From Hydractinia symbiolongicarpus (taxonomy: Eukaryota; Cnidaria; Hydrozoa; Anthoathecata; Hydractiniidae): DNA of 64,000 nt. Location: the NCBI RefSeq assembly GCF_029227915.1, contig NC_079886.1, forward strand, positions 3,844,001 through 3,908,000. The letters are read 5' to 3'. The position numbers were made by a program, and so were the translations under genes. A model generated the notes under the pieces. The model saw only the letters and a list, made by a program, of their open reading frames with translations, was not told the origin of the DNA and searched no databases. Shown here piece by piece: positions 49,044 to 62,800 of the stretch. Positions within the stretch are counted from its first letter, which is position 1, and each line of letters starts with the position of its first letter.

Positions 49044-52000
49044 TATCACTAAATACATGTTGGTACGAATATGTGACGCAACCGTTGTTACAGAAACGGA
49101 CTGATACTGTTAGGATGTCAATGAAATGTAGTTTTTGAAACTCTCTTCAGCGTGCGATAACGACAAGGATTGGTCCTACAGTAAAAAATGACTTATTTAT
49201 GTGCATTTTTAAATGAAGCGCTACCACAGCGCCCAGTGTAATCGCTGAGTTCTAGCAATCATGTCAAATTCAGAACATTGTTATTTCTTGGAGTCCAATT
49301 GTCTCAATTATCACATTTATAAAGTTAAAGTCCAAAATCAGTTCAATTAAGTCCTACAGTCAATCTTTTCACTGTTAAATGCGATACAACCTAATAATAT
49401 CAGAAAAACATCGCTAAACACATGTTGGTACGCATATGTGACGCAACCGTTGTAACAGAAACGGACTGATACCGCTAGAAAGTCAATGAAATGTAGTTTT
49501 TGAAACTGTCTCAATTTCTTCAGCGTGCGATAACGGCTAGGATTGGTCCCACAGTAAGAAATGACTTATTTATTTAAGTTTTTAAATAAAGCGCTACCAC
49601 AGCGTCCAGTGTAATCGGTGAATTCCAACAATCATGTCAAATTAAAAAGAATGTTATTACAAGGAGTCCAAATGTGTCATTTATTACATTTATCAGGTCA
49701 GATTCCAAAATCAGTTCAATTAAGTCCCACAGTCAATCGTTTCACTGTTAAAAGCGATTCAACCTAGTAAAATCAGAAAAATATCGCTAAAAACATGTTG
49801 GTACGAATATGTGACGCAACCGTTGTAACAGAAACGGACTGATACCGTTAGAAAGTCAATGAAACGTAGTTTTTTAAACTTTCTCAATTTCTTCAGCGTG
49901 CGATAACGGCTAGGACTGGTCCCACAGTAAAAAGTGACTTATATATCTACATTTTTAAGTGAAGCGCTACCACAGTGCCCAGTTTAATCGCTGAGTTCCG
50001 GCAATCATCCCAATTTAAGAAGAATGTTATTTCATGGAGTCCAAATGGCTCAATTATCACATTTATAAAGTTAAAGTCCAAAATCAGTTCAAGCAATCCC
50101 ACAGTCATTCGTTTCACTGTTAAAAGCGATACAACCTGGTAATATCAGAAAAATATCGCTAAACACATGTTGGTACGACAATGTGACGCAACCGTTGTAA
50201 CAGATACGGACTGATACCGTTAGAAAGTCAATGAAATGTAGTTTTTGAAACTGTCTCAATTTATTCAGCGTGCGATAACGGCTAGGATTGGTCCCACAGT
50301 AAAAAGTGACTTATATATCTACATTTTTATGTGAAGCGCTACCACAGCGCCGAGTGTAATCGCTGAGCACCGGCAATCATGCCAATTTAAGAAAAATGTT
50401 ATTTCATGGAGTCCAATTGTTTCATTCATCACATTTGTCAGGTCACAGTCCAAAATCAGTTCAATTAAGTCCCATACTCAATCGTTTCACTGTTAAAAGC
50501 GATGCAACCTAGTAATATCAGAAAAATATGGCTAAATACATGTTGGTACGAATATGTGACGCAACCGTTGTTACAGAAACGGACTGATACCTTTAGAAAG
50601 TCAATGAAATGTAGTTTTTGAAACTGTCTCAATTTATTTAGCGTGCGATAACGGCTAGGATTGGTCCCACAGTAAAAAATGACTTATATATCTACATTTT
50701 TAAATGAAGCGCTACCACAGTGCCCAGTTTAATCGCTGAGTTCCGTCAATCATGCCAATTTAAGAAGATTGTTATTGCAAGGAGTCCAATTGTCTCAATT
50801 ATCACATTTATAAAGTTTTAGTCCCAAATCAGTTCAAGTAAGTCCCACAGTCAATCGTTTCACTGTTAAAAGCGATGCAACCTAGTAATATCAGAAAAAT
50901 ATCGCTAAATACATGTTGGAACGAATATATGATGCAACCGTTGTAACAGAAACGGGCTGATAACGTTAGAAATTCAATGAAATGTAGTTTTTGAAACTGT
51001 CTCAATTTCTTCAGCGTGCGATAACGGCTAGGATTGGTCCCACAGTAAAAATGACTTATATATCTACATTTTTAAATGAATCGCAACCACAGCGCCCAGT
51101 GTAACCTCTGAGTTCCGACAATCATGCCAATTTAAAAAGAATGTTATTTCATGGAGTCCAATTGTCTAATTCATCACATTTGTAAGGTCACAGTCCAAAA
51201 TCAGTTTAAGTAAGTCCCACAGTCAATCGTTTCACTGTTAAAAGCGATGCAACCTAGTAATATCAGAAAAATATCACTAAATACATGTTGGTACGAATAT
51301 GTGACGCAACCGTTGTTACAGAAACGGACTGATACTGTTAGGATGTCAATGAAATGTAGTTTTTGAAACTCTCTTCAGCGTGCGATAACGACAAGGATTG
51401 GTCCTACAGTAAAAAATGACTTATTTATGTGCATTTTTAAATGAAGCGCTACCACAGCGCCCAGTGTAATCGCTGAGTTCTAGCAATCATGTCAAATTCA
51501 GAACATTGTTATTTCTTGGAGTCCAATTGTCTCAATTATCACATTTATAAAGTTAAAGTCCAAAATCAGTTCAATTAAGTCCTACAGTCAATCTTTTCAC
51601 TGTTAAATGCGATACAACCTAATAATATCAGAAAAACATCGCTAAACACATGTTGGTACGCATATGTGACGCAACCGTTGTAACAGAAACGGACTGATAC
51701 CGCTAGAAAGTCAATGAAATGTAGTTTTTGAAACTGTCTCAATTTCTTCAGCGTGCGATAACGGCTAGGATTGGTCCCACAGTAAGAAATGACTTATTTA
51801 TTTAAGTTTTTAAATAAAGCGCTACCACAGCGTCCAGTGTAATCGGTGAATTCCAACAATCATGTCAAATTAAAAAGAATGTTATTACAAGGAGTCCAAA
51901 TGTGTCATTTATTACATTTATCAGGTCAGATTCCAAAATCAGTTCAATTAAGTCCCACAGTCAATCGTTTCACTGTTAAAAGCGATTCAACCTAGTAAAA

Positions 52001-55000
52001 TCAGAAAAATATCGCTAAAAACATGTTGGTACGAATATGTGACGCAACCGTTGTAACAGAAACGGACTGATACCGTTTGAAAGTCAATGAAATGTAGTTT
52101 TTGAAACTGTCTCAATTTCTTCAGCGTGCGATAACGGCTAAGATTTGTCCCACAGTAAAAAATGACTTATATATCTACATTTTTAAATGAAGCGCTACCA
52201 AAGCGCCCAGTGTAATCGCTGAGTTCCGTCAATCATGCCAATTTAAGAAGACTTTTATTGCATGGGGTCCAAATGTCTCAATTATCACATTTATAAAGTT
52301 AAAGTCCAAAATCAGTTCAAGTAAGTCCCACAGTCAATCGTTTCACTGTTAAAAGCGATGCAACCTAGTAATATCAGAAAAATATCACTAAATACATGTT
52401 GGTACGAATATGTGACGCAACCGTTGTTACAGAAACGGACTGATACTGTTAGGATGTCAATGAAATGTAGTTTTTGAAACTCTCTTCAGCGTGCGATAAC
52501 GACAAGGATTGGTCCTACAGTAAAAAATGACTTATTTATGTGCATTTTTAAATGAAGCGCTACCACAGCGCCCAGTGTAATCGCTGAGTTCTAGCAATCA
52601 TGTCAAATTCAGAACATTGTTATTTCTTGGAGTCCAATTGTCTCAATTATCACATTTATAAAGTTAAAGTCCAAAATCAGTTCAATTAAGTCCTACAGTC
52701 AATCTTTTCACTGTTAAATGCGATACAACCTAATAATATCAGAAAAACATCGCTAAACACATGTTGGTACGCATATGTGACGCAACCGTTGTAACAGAAA
52801 CGGACTGATACCGCTAGAAAGTCAATGAAATGTAGTTTTTGAAACTGTCTCAATTTCTTCAGCGTGCGATAACGGCTAGGATTGGTCCCACAGTAAGAAA
52901 TGACTTATTTATTTAAGTTTTTAAATAAAGCGCTACCACAGCGTCCAGTGTAATCGGTGAATTCCAACAATCATGTCAAATTAAAAAGAATGTTATTACA
53001 AGGAGTCCAAATGTGTCATTTATTACATTTATCAGGTCAGATTCCAAAATCAGTTCAATTAAGTCCCACAGTCAATCGTTTCACTGTTAAAAGCGATTCA
53101 ACCTAGTAAAATCAGAAAAATATCGCTAAAAACATGTTGGTACGAATATGTGACGCAACCGTTGTAACAGAAACGGACTGATACCGTTTGAAAGTCAATG
53201 AAATGTAGTTTTTGAAACTGTCTCAATTTCTTCAGCGTGCGATAACGGCTAAGATTTGTCCCACAGTAAAAAATGACTTATATATCTACATTTTTAAATG
53301 AAGCGCTACCACAGCGCCCAGTGTAATCGCTGAGTTCCGTCAATCATGCCAATTTAAGAAGACTTTTATTGCATGGGGTCCAAATGTCTCAATTATCACA
53401 TTTATAAAGTTAAAGTCCAAAATCAGTTCAAGTAAGTCCCACAGTCAATCGTTTCACTGTTAAAAGCGATGCAACCTAGTAATATCAGAAAAATATCACT
53501 AAATACATGTTGGTACGAATATGTGACGCAACCGTTGTTACAGAAACGGACTGATACTGTTAGGATGTCAATGAAATGTAGTTTTTGAAACTCTCTTCAG
53601 CGTGCGATAACGACAAGGATTGGTCCTACAGTAAAAAATGACTTATTTATGTGCATTTTTAAATGAAGCGCTACCACAGCGCCCAGTGTAATCGCTGAGT
53701 TCTAGCAATCATGTCAAATTCAGAACATTGTTATTTCTTGGAGTCCAATTGTCTCAATTATCACATTTATAAAGTTAAAGTCCAAAATCAGTTCAATTAA
53801 GTCCTACAGTCAATCTTTTCACTGTTAAATGCGATACAACCTAATAATATCAGAAAAACATCGCTAAACACATGTTGGTACGCATATGTGACGCAACCGT
53901 TGTAACAGAAACGGACTGATACCGCTAGAAAGTCAATGAAATGTAGTTTTTGAAACTGTCTCAATTTCTTCAGCGTGCGATAACGGCTAGGATTGGTCCC
54001 ACAGTAAGAAATGACTTATTTATTTAAGTTTTTAAATAAAGCGCTACCACAGCGTCCAGTGTAATCGGTGAATTCCAACAATCATGTCAAATTAAAAAGA
54101 ATGTTATTACAAGGAGTCCAAATGTGTCATTTATTACATTTATCAGGTCAGATTCCAAAATCAGTTCAATTAAGTCCCACAGTCAATCGTTTCACTGTTA
54201 AAAGCGATTCAACCTAGTAAAATCAGAAAAATATCGCTAAAAACATGTTGGTACGAATATGTGACGCAACCGTTGTAACAGAAACGGACTGATACCGTTA
54301 GAAAGTCAATGAAACGTAGTTTTTTAAACTTTCTCAATTTCTTCAGCGTGCGATAACGGCTAGGACTGGTCCCACAGTAAAAAGTGACTTATATATCTAC
54401 ATTTTTAAGTGAAGCGCTACCACAGTGCCCAGTTTAATCGCTGAGTTCCGGCAATCATCCCAATTTAAGAAGAATGTTATTTCATGGAGTCCAAATGGCT
54501 CAATTATCACATTTATAAAGTTAAAGTCCAAAATCAGTTCAAGCAATCCCACAGTCATTCGTTTCACTGTTAAAAGCGATACAACCTGGTAATATCAGAA
54601 AAATATCGCTAAACACATGTTGGTACGACAATGTGACGCAACCGTTGTAACAGATACGGACTGATACCGTTAGAAAGTCAATGAAATGTAGTTTTTGAAA
54701 CTGTCTCAATTTATTCAGCGTGCGATAACGGCTAGGATTGGTCCCACAGTAAAAAGTGACTTATATATCTACATTTTTATGTGAAGCGCTACCACAGCGC
54801 CGAGTGTAATCGCTGAGCACCGGCAATCATGCCAATTTAAGAAAAATGTTATTTCATGGAGTCCAATTGTTTCATTCATCACATTTGTCAGGTCACAGTC
54901 CAAAATCAGTTCAATTAAGTCCCATACTCAATCGTTTCACTGTTAAAAGCGATGCAACCTAGTAATATCAGAAAAATATGGCTAAATACATGTTGGTACG

Positions 55001-56832
55001 AATATGTGACGCAACCGTTGTTACAGAAACGGACTGATACCTTTAGAAAGTCAATGAAATGTAGTTTTTGAAACTGTCTCAATTTATTTAGCGTGCGATA
55101 ACGGCTAGGATTGGTCCCACAGTAAAAAATGACTTATATATCTACATTTTTAAATGAAGCGCTACCACAGTGCCCAGTTTAATCGCTGAGTTCCGTCAAT
55201 CATGCCAATTTAAGAAGATTGTTATTGCAAGGAGTCCAATTGTCTCAATTATCACATTTATAAAGTTAAAGTCCCAAATCAGTTCAAGTAAGTCCCACAG
55301 TCAATCGTTTCACTGTTAAAAGCGATGCAACCTAGTAATATCAGAAAAATATCGCTAAATACATGTTGGAACGAATATATGATGCAACCGTTGTAACAGA
55401 AACGGGCTGATAACGTTAGAAATTCAATGAAATGTAGTTTTTGAAACTGTCTCAATTTCTTCAGCGTGCGATAACGGCTAGGATTGGTCCCACAGTAAAA
55501 ATGACTTATATATCTACATTTTTAAATGAATCGCAACCACAGCGCCCAGTGTAACCTCTGAGTTCCGACAATCTTGCCAATTTAAAAAGAATGTTATTTC
55601 ATGGAGTCCAATTGTCTAATTCATCACATTTGTAAGGTCACAGTCCAAAATCAGTTTAAGTAAGTCCCACAGTCAATCGTTTCACTGTTAAAAGCGATGC
55701 AACCTAGTAATATCAGAAAAATATCACTAAATACATGTTGGTACGAATATGTGACGCAACCGTTGTTACAGAAACGGACTGATACTGTTAGGATGTCAAT
55801 GAAATGTAGTTTTTGAAACTCTCTTCAGCGTGCGATAACGACAAGGATTGGTCCTACAGTAAAAAATGACTTATTTATGTGCATTTTTAAATGAAGCGCT
55901 ACCACAGCGCCCAGTGTAATCGCTGAGTTCTAGCAATCATGTCAAATTCAGAACATTGTTATTTCTTGGAGTCCAATTGTCTCAATTATCACATTTATAA
56001 AGTTAAAGTCCAAAATCAGTTCAATTAAGTCCTACAGTCAATCTTTTCACTGTTAAATGCGATACAACCTAATAATATCAGAAAAACATCGCTAAACACA
56101 TGTTGGTACGCATATGTGACGCAACCGTTGTAACAGAAACGGACTGATACCGCTAGAAAGTCAATGAAATGTAGTTTTTGAAACTGTCTCAATTTCTTCA
56201 GCGTGCGATAACGGCTAGGATTGGTCCCACAGTAAGAAATGACTTATTTATTTAAGTTTTTAAATAAAGCGCTACCACAGCGTCCAGTGTAATCGGTGAA
56301 TTCCAACAATCATGTCAAATTAAAAAGAATGTTATTACAAGGAGTCCAAATGTGTCATTTATTACATTTATCAGGTCAGATTCCAAAATCAGTTCAATTA
56401 AGTCCCACAGTCAATCGTTTCACTGTTAAAAGCGATTCAACCTAGTAAAATCAGAAAAATATCGCTAAAAACATGTTGGTACGAATATGTGACGCAACCG
56501 TTGTAACAGAAACGGACTGATACCGTTTGAAAGTCAATGAAATGTAGTTTTTGAAACTGTCTCAATTTCTTCAGCGTGCGATAACGGCTAAGATTTGTCC
56601 CACAGTAAAAAATGACTTATATATCTACATTTTTAAATGAAGCGCTACCACAGCGCCCAGTGTAATCGCTGAGTTCCGTCAATCATGCCAATTTAAGAAG
56701 ACTTTTATTGCATGGGGTCCAAATGTCTCAATTATCACATTTATAAAGTTAAAGTCCAAAATCAGTTCAAGTAAGTCCCACAGTCAATCGTTTCACTGTT
56801 AAAAGCGATACAACCTGGTAATATCAGAAAAA
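49044..56832 (-). repeat. Right-arm nested repeat, order A-B-B-A-B (2228 and 1111 bp units)
   Basis: The marker TATCACTAAATAC starts units at 49044, 51272, 52383, 53494 and 55722, giving lengths of 2228, 1111, 1111 and 2228 bp, then a final 1111-bp-type unit. A and B share their first roughly 0.8 kb. They diverge where A reads ACCGTTAGAAAG with the AAACGTAG variant and B reads ACCGTTTGAAAG. A-B at 49.04-52.38 kb and A-B at 53.49-56.83 kb match at 4450 bp with only scattered differences (for example CAATCATGCC against CAATCTTGCC). The first monomer in each unit lacks 8 bp in the AAACTCTCTTCAGCG segment. Confidence 0.88.
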
Positions 56833-59800
56833 TATCGCTAAACACATGCTGGTGCGATAATGTGACGCAACCGTTGTAACAGAAACGGACTGATACCGTT
56901 AGAAAGTCAATGAAATGTAGTTTTTGAAACTTTCTCAATTTCTTCAGCGTGCGATAACGGCTAGGATTGGTCCCACAGTAAAAAGTGACTTATATATCTA
57001 CATTTTTAAGTGAAGCGCTACCACAGTGCCCAGTTTAATCGCTGAGTTCCGGCAATCATCCCAATTTAAGAAGAATGTTATTTCATGGAGTCCAATTGTC
57101 TCAATTATCACATTTATAATGTTAAAGTCCAAAATCAGTTCAATTAAGTCCCACAGTCAATCGTTTCACTGTTAAAAGCAATGCAACCTAGTAATATCAG
57201 AAAAATATCGCTAAATACATGTTGGAACGAATATATGATGCAACCGTTGTAACAGAAACGGGCTGATACCGTTAGAAATTCAATGAAATGTAGTTTTTGA
57301 AACTGTCTCAATTTCTTCAGCGTGCGATAACGGCTAGGATTGGTCCCACAGTAAAAAATGACTTATATATCTACATTTTTAAATGAAGCGCTACCACAGC
57401 GCCCAGTGTAACCTCTGAGTTCCGTCAATCATGCCAATTTAAGAAGAACGTTATTTCATGGAGTCCAATTGTCTCATTCATCACACTTGTAAGGTCACAG
57501 TCCAAAATCAGTTCAAGTAAGTCCCATAGTCAATCGTTTCACTGTTAAAAGCGATGCAACCTAGTAATATCAGAAAAATATCGCTAAATACATGTTGGTA
57601 CGACAATGTGACGCAACCGTTGTAACAGAAACGGACTGATACCGTTAGAAAGTCAATGAAATGTAGTTTTTGAAACTTTCTCAATTTCTTCAGCGTGCGA
57701 TAACGGCTAGGATTGGTCCTACAGTAAAAAGTGACTTATATATCTACATTTTCAAGTGAAGCGCTACCACAGTGCCCAGTTTAATCGCTGAGTTCCGTCA
57801 ATCATGCCAATTTAAGAAAAATGTTATTTCATGGAGTCCAATTGTCTCATTCATCACATTTGTAAGGTCACAGTCCAAAATCAGTTCAAGTAAGTCCCAT
57901 AGTCAATCGTTTCACTGTTAAAAGCGATGCAACCTATAGTAATATCAGAAAAATATCGCTAAATACATGTTGGTACGAATATGTGACGCAACCGTTGTAA
58001 CTGAAACGGACTGATACTGTTAGAAAGTCAATGAAATGTAGTTTTTGAAACTCTCTTCAGCGTGCGATAACGGCTAAGATTTGTCCCACAGTAAAAAATG
58101 ACTTATATATCTACCTTTTTAAATGAAGCGCTACCACAGCGCTCAGTGTAATCGCTGAGTTCCGTCAATCAAGCCAATTTAAGAAGACTTTTATTGCATG
58201 GAGTCCAAATGTCTCAATTATCACATTTATAAAGTTAAAGTCCAAAATCAGTTCAATTAAGTCCTGCAGTCAATCTTTCAACTGTTAATTGCGTTACAAC
58301 CTAATAATATCAGAAAAACATCGCTAAACACATGTTGGTACGCATATGTGACGCAACCGTTGTAACAGAAACGGACTGATACCGCTAGAAAGTCAATGAA
58401 ATGTAGTTTTTGAAACTGTCTCAATTTCTTCAGCGTGCGATAACGGCTAGGATTGGTCCCACAGTAAGAAATGACTTATTTATTTAAGTTTTTAAATAAA
58501 GCGCTACCACAGCGTCCAGTGTAATCGGTGAATTCCAACAATCATGTCAAATTAAAAAGAATGTTATTTCAAGGAGTCCAAATGTCTCAATTATCACATT
58601 TATAAAGTTAAAGTCCAAAATCAGTTCAAGTAAGTCCCACAGTCAATCGTTTCACTGTTAAAAGCGATACAACCTGGTAATATCAGAAAAATATCGCTAA
58701 ACACATGTTGGTACGACAATGTGACGCAACCGTTGTAACAGAAACGGACTGATACCGTTAGAAAGTCAATGAAATGTAGTTTTTGAAACTTTCTCAATTT
58801 CTTCAGCGTGCGATAACGGCTAGGATTGGTCCCACAGTAAAAAGTGACTTATATATCTACATTTTTAAGTGAAGCGCTACCACAGTGCCCAGTTTAATCG
58901 CTGAGTTCCGGCAATCATCCCAATTTAAGAAGAATGTTTATTCATGGAGTTCAATTGTCTCAATTATCACATTTATAAAGTTAAAGTCCCAAATCAGTTC
59001 AAGTAAGTCCCACAGTCAATCGTTTCACTGTTAAAAGCGATACAACCTAGTAATATCAGAAAAATCTCGCTAAACACATGTTGGTACGAATATGTGACGC
59101 AACCGTTGTAACAGAAACGGACTGATACCGTTAGAAAGTCAATGAAATGAAGTTTTTGAAACTGTCTCAATTTCTTCAGCGTGCGATAACGGCTAGGATT
59201 GGTCCCACAGTAAGAAATGACTTATTTATTTAAGTTTTTAAATAAAGTGCTACCACAGCGTCCAGTGTAATCGGTGAATTCCAACAATCATGTCAAATTA
59301 AAAAGAATGTTATTTCAAGGAGTCCAAATGTGTCATTTATTACATTTATGAGGTCAGATTCCAAAATCAGTTCAATTAAGTCCCACAGTCAATCGTTTCA
59401 CTGTTAAAAGCGATTCGACCTAGTAAAATCAGAAAAATCTCGCTAAATACATGTTGGTACGAATATGTGACGCAACCGTTGTAACAGAAACGGACTGATA
59501 CCGTTTAAAAGTCAATGAAATGTAGTTTTTGAAACTGTCTCAATTTCTTCAGCGTGCGATAACGGCTAAGATTTGTCCCACAGTAAAAAATGACTTATAT
59601 ATCTACATTTTTAAATGAAGCGCTACCACAGTGCCCAGTTTAATCGCTGAGTTCCGTCAATCATGCCAATTTAAGAAGAATGTTATTGCATGGAGTCCAA
59701 TTGTCTCAATTATCACATTTATAAAGTTAAAGTCCCAAATCAGTTCAAGTAAGTCCCACAGTCAATCGTTTCACTGTTAAAAGCGATACAACCTAGTAAT

Positions 59801-62800
59801 ATCAGAAAAATATCGCTAAACACATGTTGGTACGAATATTTGACGCAACCGTTGTAACAGAAACGGACTGATACCGTTAGAAAGTCAATGAAATGAAGTT
59901 TTTGAAACTGTCTCAATTTCTTCAGCGTGCGATAACGGCTAGGATTGGTCCCACAGTAAGAAATGACTTATTTATTTAAGTTTTTAAATAAAGTGCTACC
60001 ACAGCGTCCAGTGTAATCGGTGAATTCCAACAATCATGTCAAATTAAAAAGAATGTTATTTCAAGGAGTCCAAATGTGTCATTTATTACATTTATGAGGT
60101 CAGCTTCCAAAATCAGTTCAATTAAGTCCCACAGTCAATCGTTTCACTGTTAAAAGCGATTCGACCTAGTAAAATCAGAAAAATATCGCTAAATACATGT
60201 TGGTACGAATATGTGACGCAACCGTTGTAACAGAAACGGACTGATACCGTTTAAAAGTCAATGAAATGTAGTTTTTGAAACTGTCTCAATTTCTTCAGCG
60301 TGCGATAACGGCTAAGATTTGTCCCACAGTAAAAAATGACTTATATATCTACATTTTTAAATGAAGCGCTACCACAGCGCCCAGTGTAATCGCTGAGTTC
60401 CGTCAATCATGCCAATTTAAGAAGACTTTTATTGCATGGAGTCCAAATGTCTCAATTATCACATTTGTAAAGTTAAAGTCCAAAATCAGTTCAAGCAATC
60501 CCACAGTCATTCGATTCACTGTTAAAAGCGATACAACCTGGTAATGTCAGAAAAATATCGCTAAACACATGTTGGTACGAAAATGTGACGCAACTGTTGT
60601 AACAGATACGGACTGATACCGCTAGAAAGTCAATGAAATGTAGTTTTTGAAACTGTCTCAATTTCTTCAGCGTGCGATAACGGCTAGGATTGGTCCCACA
60701 GTAAAAAGTGACTTATATGTCTACATTTTTAAGTGAAGCGCTACCATAGTGCCCAGTTTAATCGCTGAGTTCCGGCAATCATCCCAATTTAAGAAGAATG
60801 TTATTTCATGGAGTCCAATTGTCTCAATTATCACATTTATAATGTTAAAGTCCAAAATCAGTTCAATTAACTCCCACAGTCAATCGTTTCACTGTTAAAA
60901 GCGATGCAACCTAGTAATATCAGAAAAATATCGCTAAATACATGTTGGAACGAATATATGATGCAACGGTTGTAACAGAAACGGGCTGATACCGTTAGAA
61001 ATTCAATGAAATGTAGTTTTTGAAACTGTCTCAATTTCTTCAGCGTGCGATAACGGCTAGGATTGGTCCCACAGTAAAAAATGACTTATATATCTACATT
61101 TTTAAATGAAGCGCTACCACAGCGCCCAGTGTAATCGGTGAATTCCAACAATCATGTCAAATTAAAAAGAATGTTATTTCAAGGAGTCCAAATGTGTCAT
61201 TTATTACATTTATGAGGTCAGATTCCAAAATCAGTTCAATTAAGTCCCGCAGTCAATCGTTTCACTGTTAAAAGCGATTCGACCTAGTAAAATCAGAAAA
61301 ATATCGCTAAACACATGTTGGTACGACAATGTGACGCAACTGTTGTAACAGATACGGACTGATACCGCTAGAAAGTCAATGAAATGTAGTTTTTGAAACT
61401 GTCTCAATTTCTTCAGCGTGCGATAACGGCTAGGATTGGTCCCACAGTAAGAAATGACTTATTTATTTAAGTTTTTAAATAAAGCGCTACCACAGCGTCC
61501 AGTGTAATCGGTGAATTCCAACAATCATGTCAAATTAAAAAGAATGTTATTTCAAGGAGTCCAAATGTGTCATTTATTACATTTATCAGGTCAGATTCCA
61601 AAATCAGTTCAATTAAGTCCCACAGTCAATCGTTTCACTGTTAAAAGCGATTCAACCTAGTAAAATCAGAAAAATATCGCTAAAAACATGTTGGTACGAA
61701 TATGTTACGCAACCGTTGTAACAGAAACGGACTGACACCGTTTGAAAGTCAATGAAATGTAGTTTTTGAAACTGTCTCAATTTCTTCAGCGTGCGATAAC
61801 GGCTAAGATTTGTCCCACAGTAAAAAATGACTTATATATCTACATTTTTAAATGAAGCGCTACCACAGCGCCCAGTGTAATCGCTGAGTTCCGTCAATCA
61901 TGCCAATTTAAGAAGACTTTTATTGCATGGAGTCCAAATGTCTCAATTATCACATTTATAAATTTAAAGTCCAAAATCAGTTCAAGTAAGTCCCACAGTC
62001 AATCGTTTCACTGTTAAAAGCGACACAACCTGGTAATATCAGAAAAATATCGCTAAACACATGTTGGTACGACAATGTGACGCAACCGTTGTACCAGAAA
62101 CGGACAGATACCGTTAGAAAGTCAATGAAATGTAGTTTTTGAAACTTTCTCAATTTCTTCAGCGTGCGATAACGGCTAGGATTGGTCCCACAGTAAAAAG
62201 TGACTTATATATCTACATTTTTAAGTGAAGCGCTACCATAGTGCCCAGTTTAATCGCTGAGTTCCGGCAATCATCCCAATTTAAGAAGAATGTTATTTCA
62301 TGGAGTCCAATTGTCTCAATTATCACATTTATAATGTTAAAGTCCAAAATCAGTTCAATTAAGTCCCACAGTCAATCGTTTCACTGTTAAAAGCGATGCA
62401 ACCTAGTAATATCAGAAAAATATCGCTAAATACATGTTGGAACGAATATATGATGCAACGGTTGTAACAGAAACGGGCTGATACCGTTAGAAATTCAATG
62501 AAATGTAGTTTTTGAAACTGTCTCAATTTCTTCAGCGTGCGATAACGGCTAGGATTGGTCCCACAGTAAAAAATGACTTATATATCTACATTTTTAAATG
62601 AAGCGCTACCACAGCGCCCAGTGTAACCTCTGAGTTCCGTCAATCATGCCAATTTAAGAAGAATGTTATTTCATGGAGTCCAATTGTCTCATTCATCACA
62701 TTTGTAAGGTCACAGTCCAAAATCAGTTCAAGTAAGTCCCATAGTCAATCGTTTCACTGATAAAAGCGATGCAACCTAGTAATATCAGAAAAATATCGCT

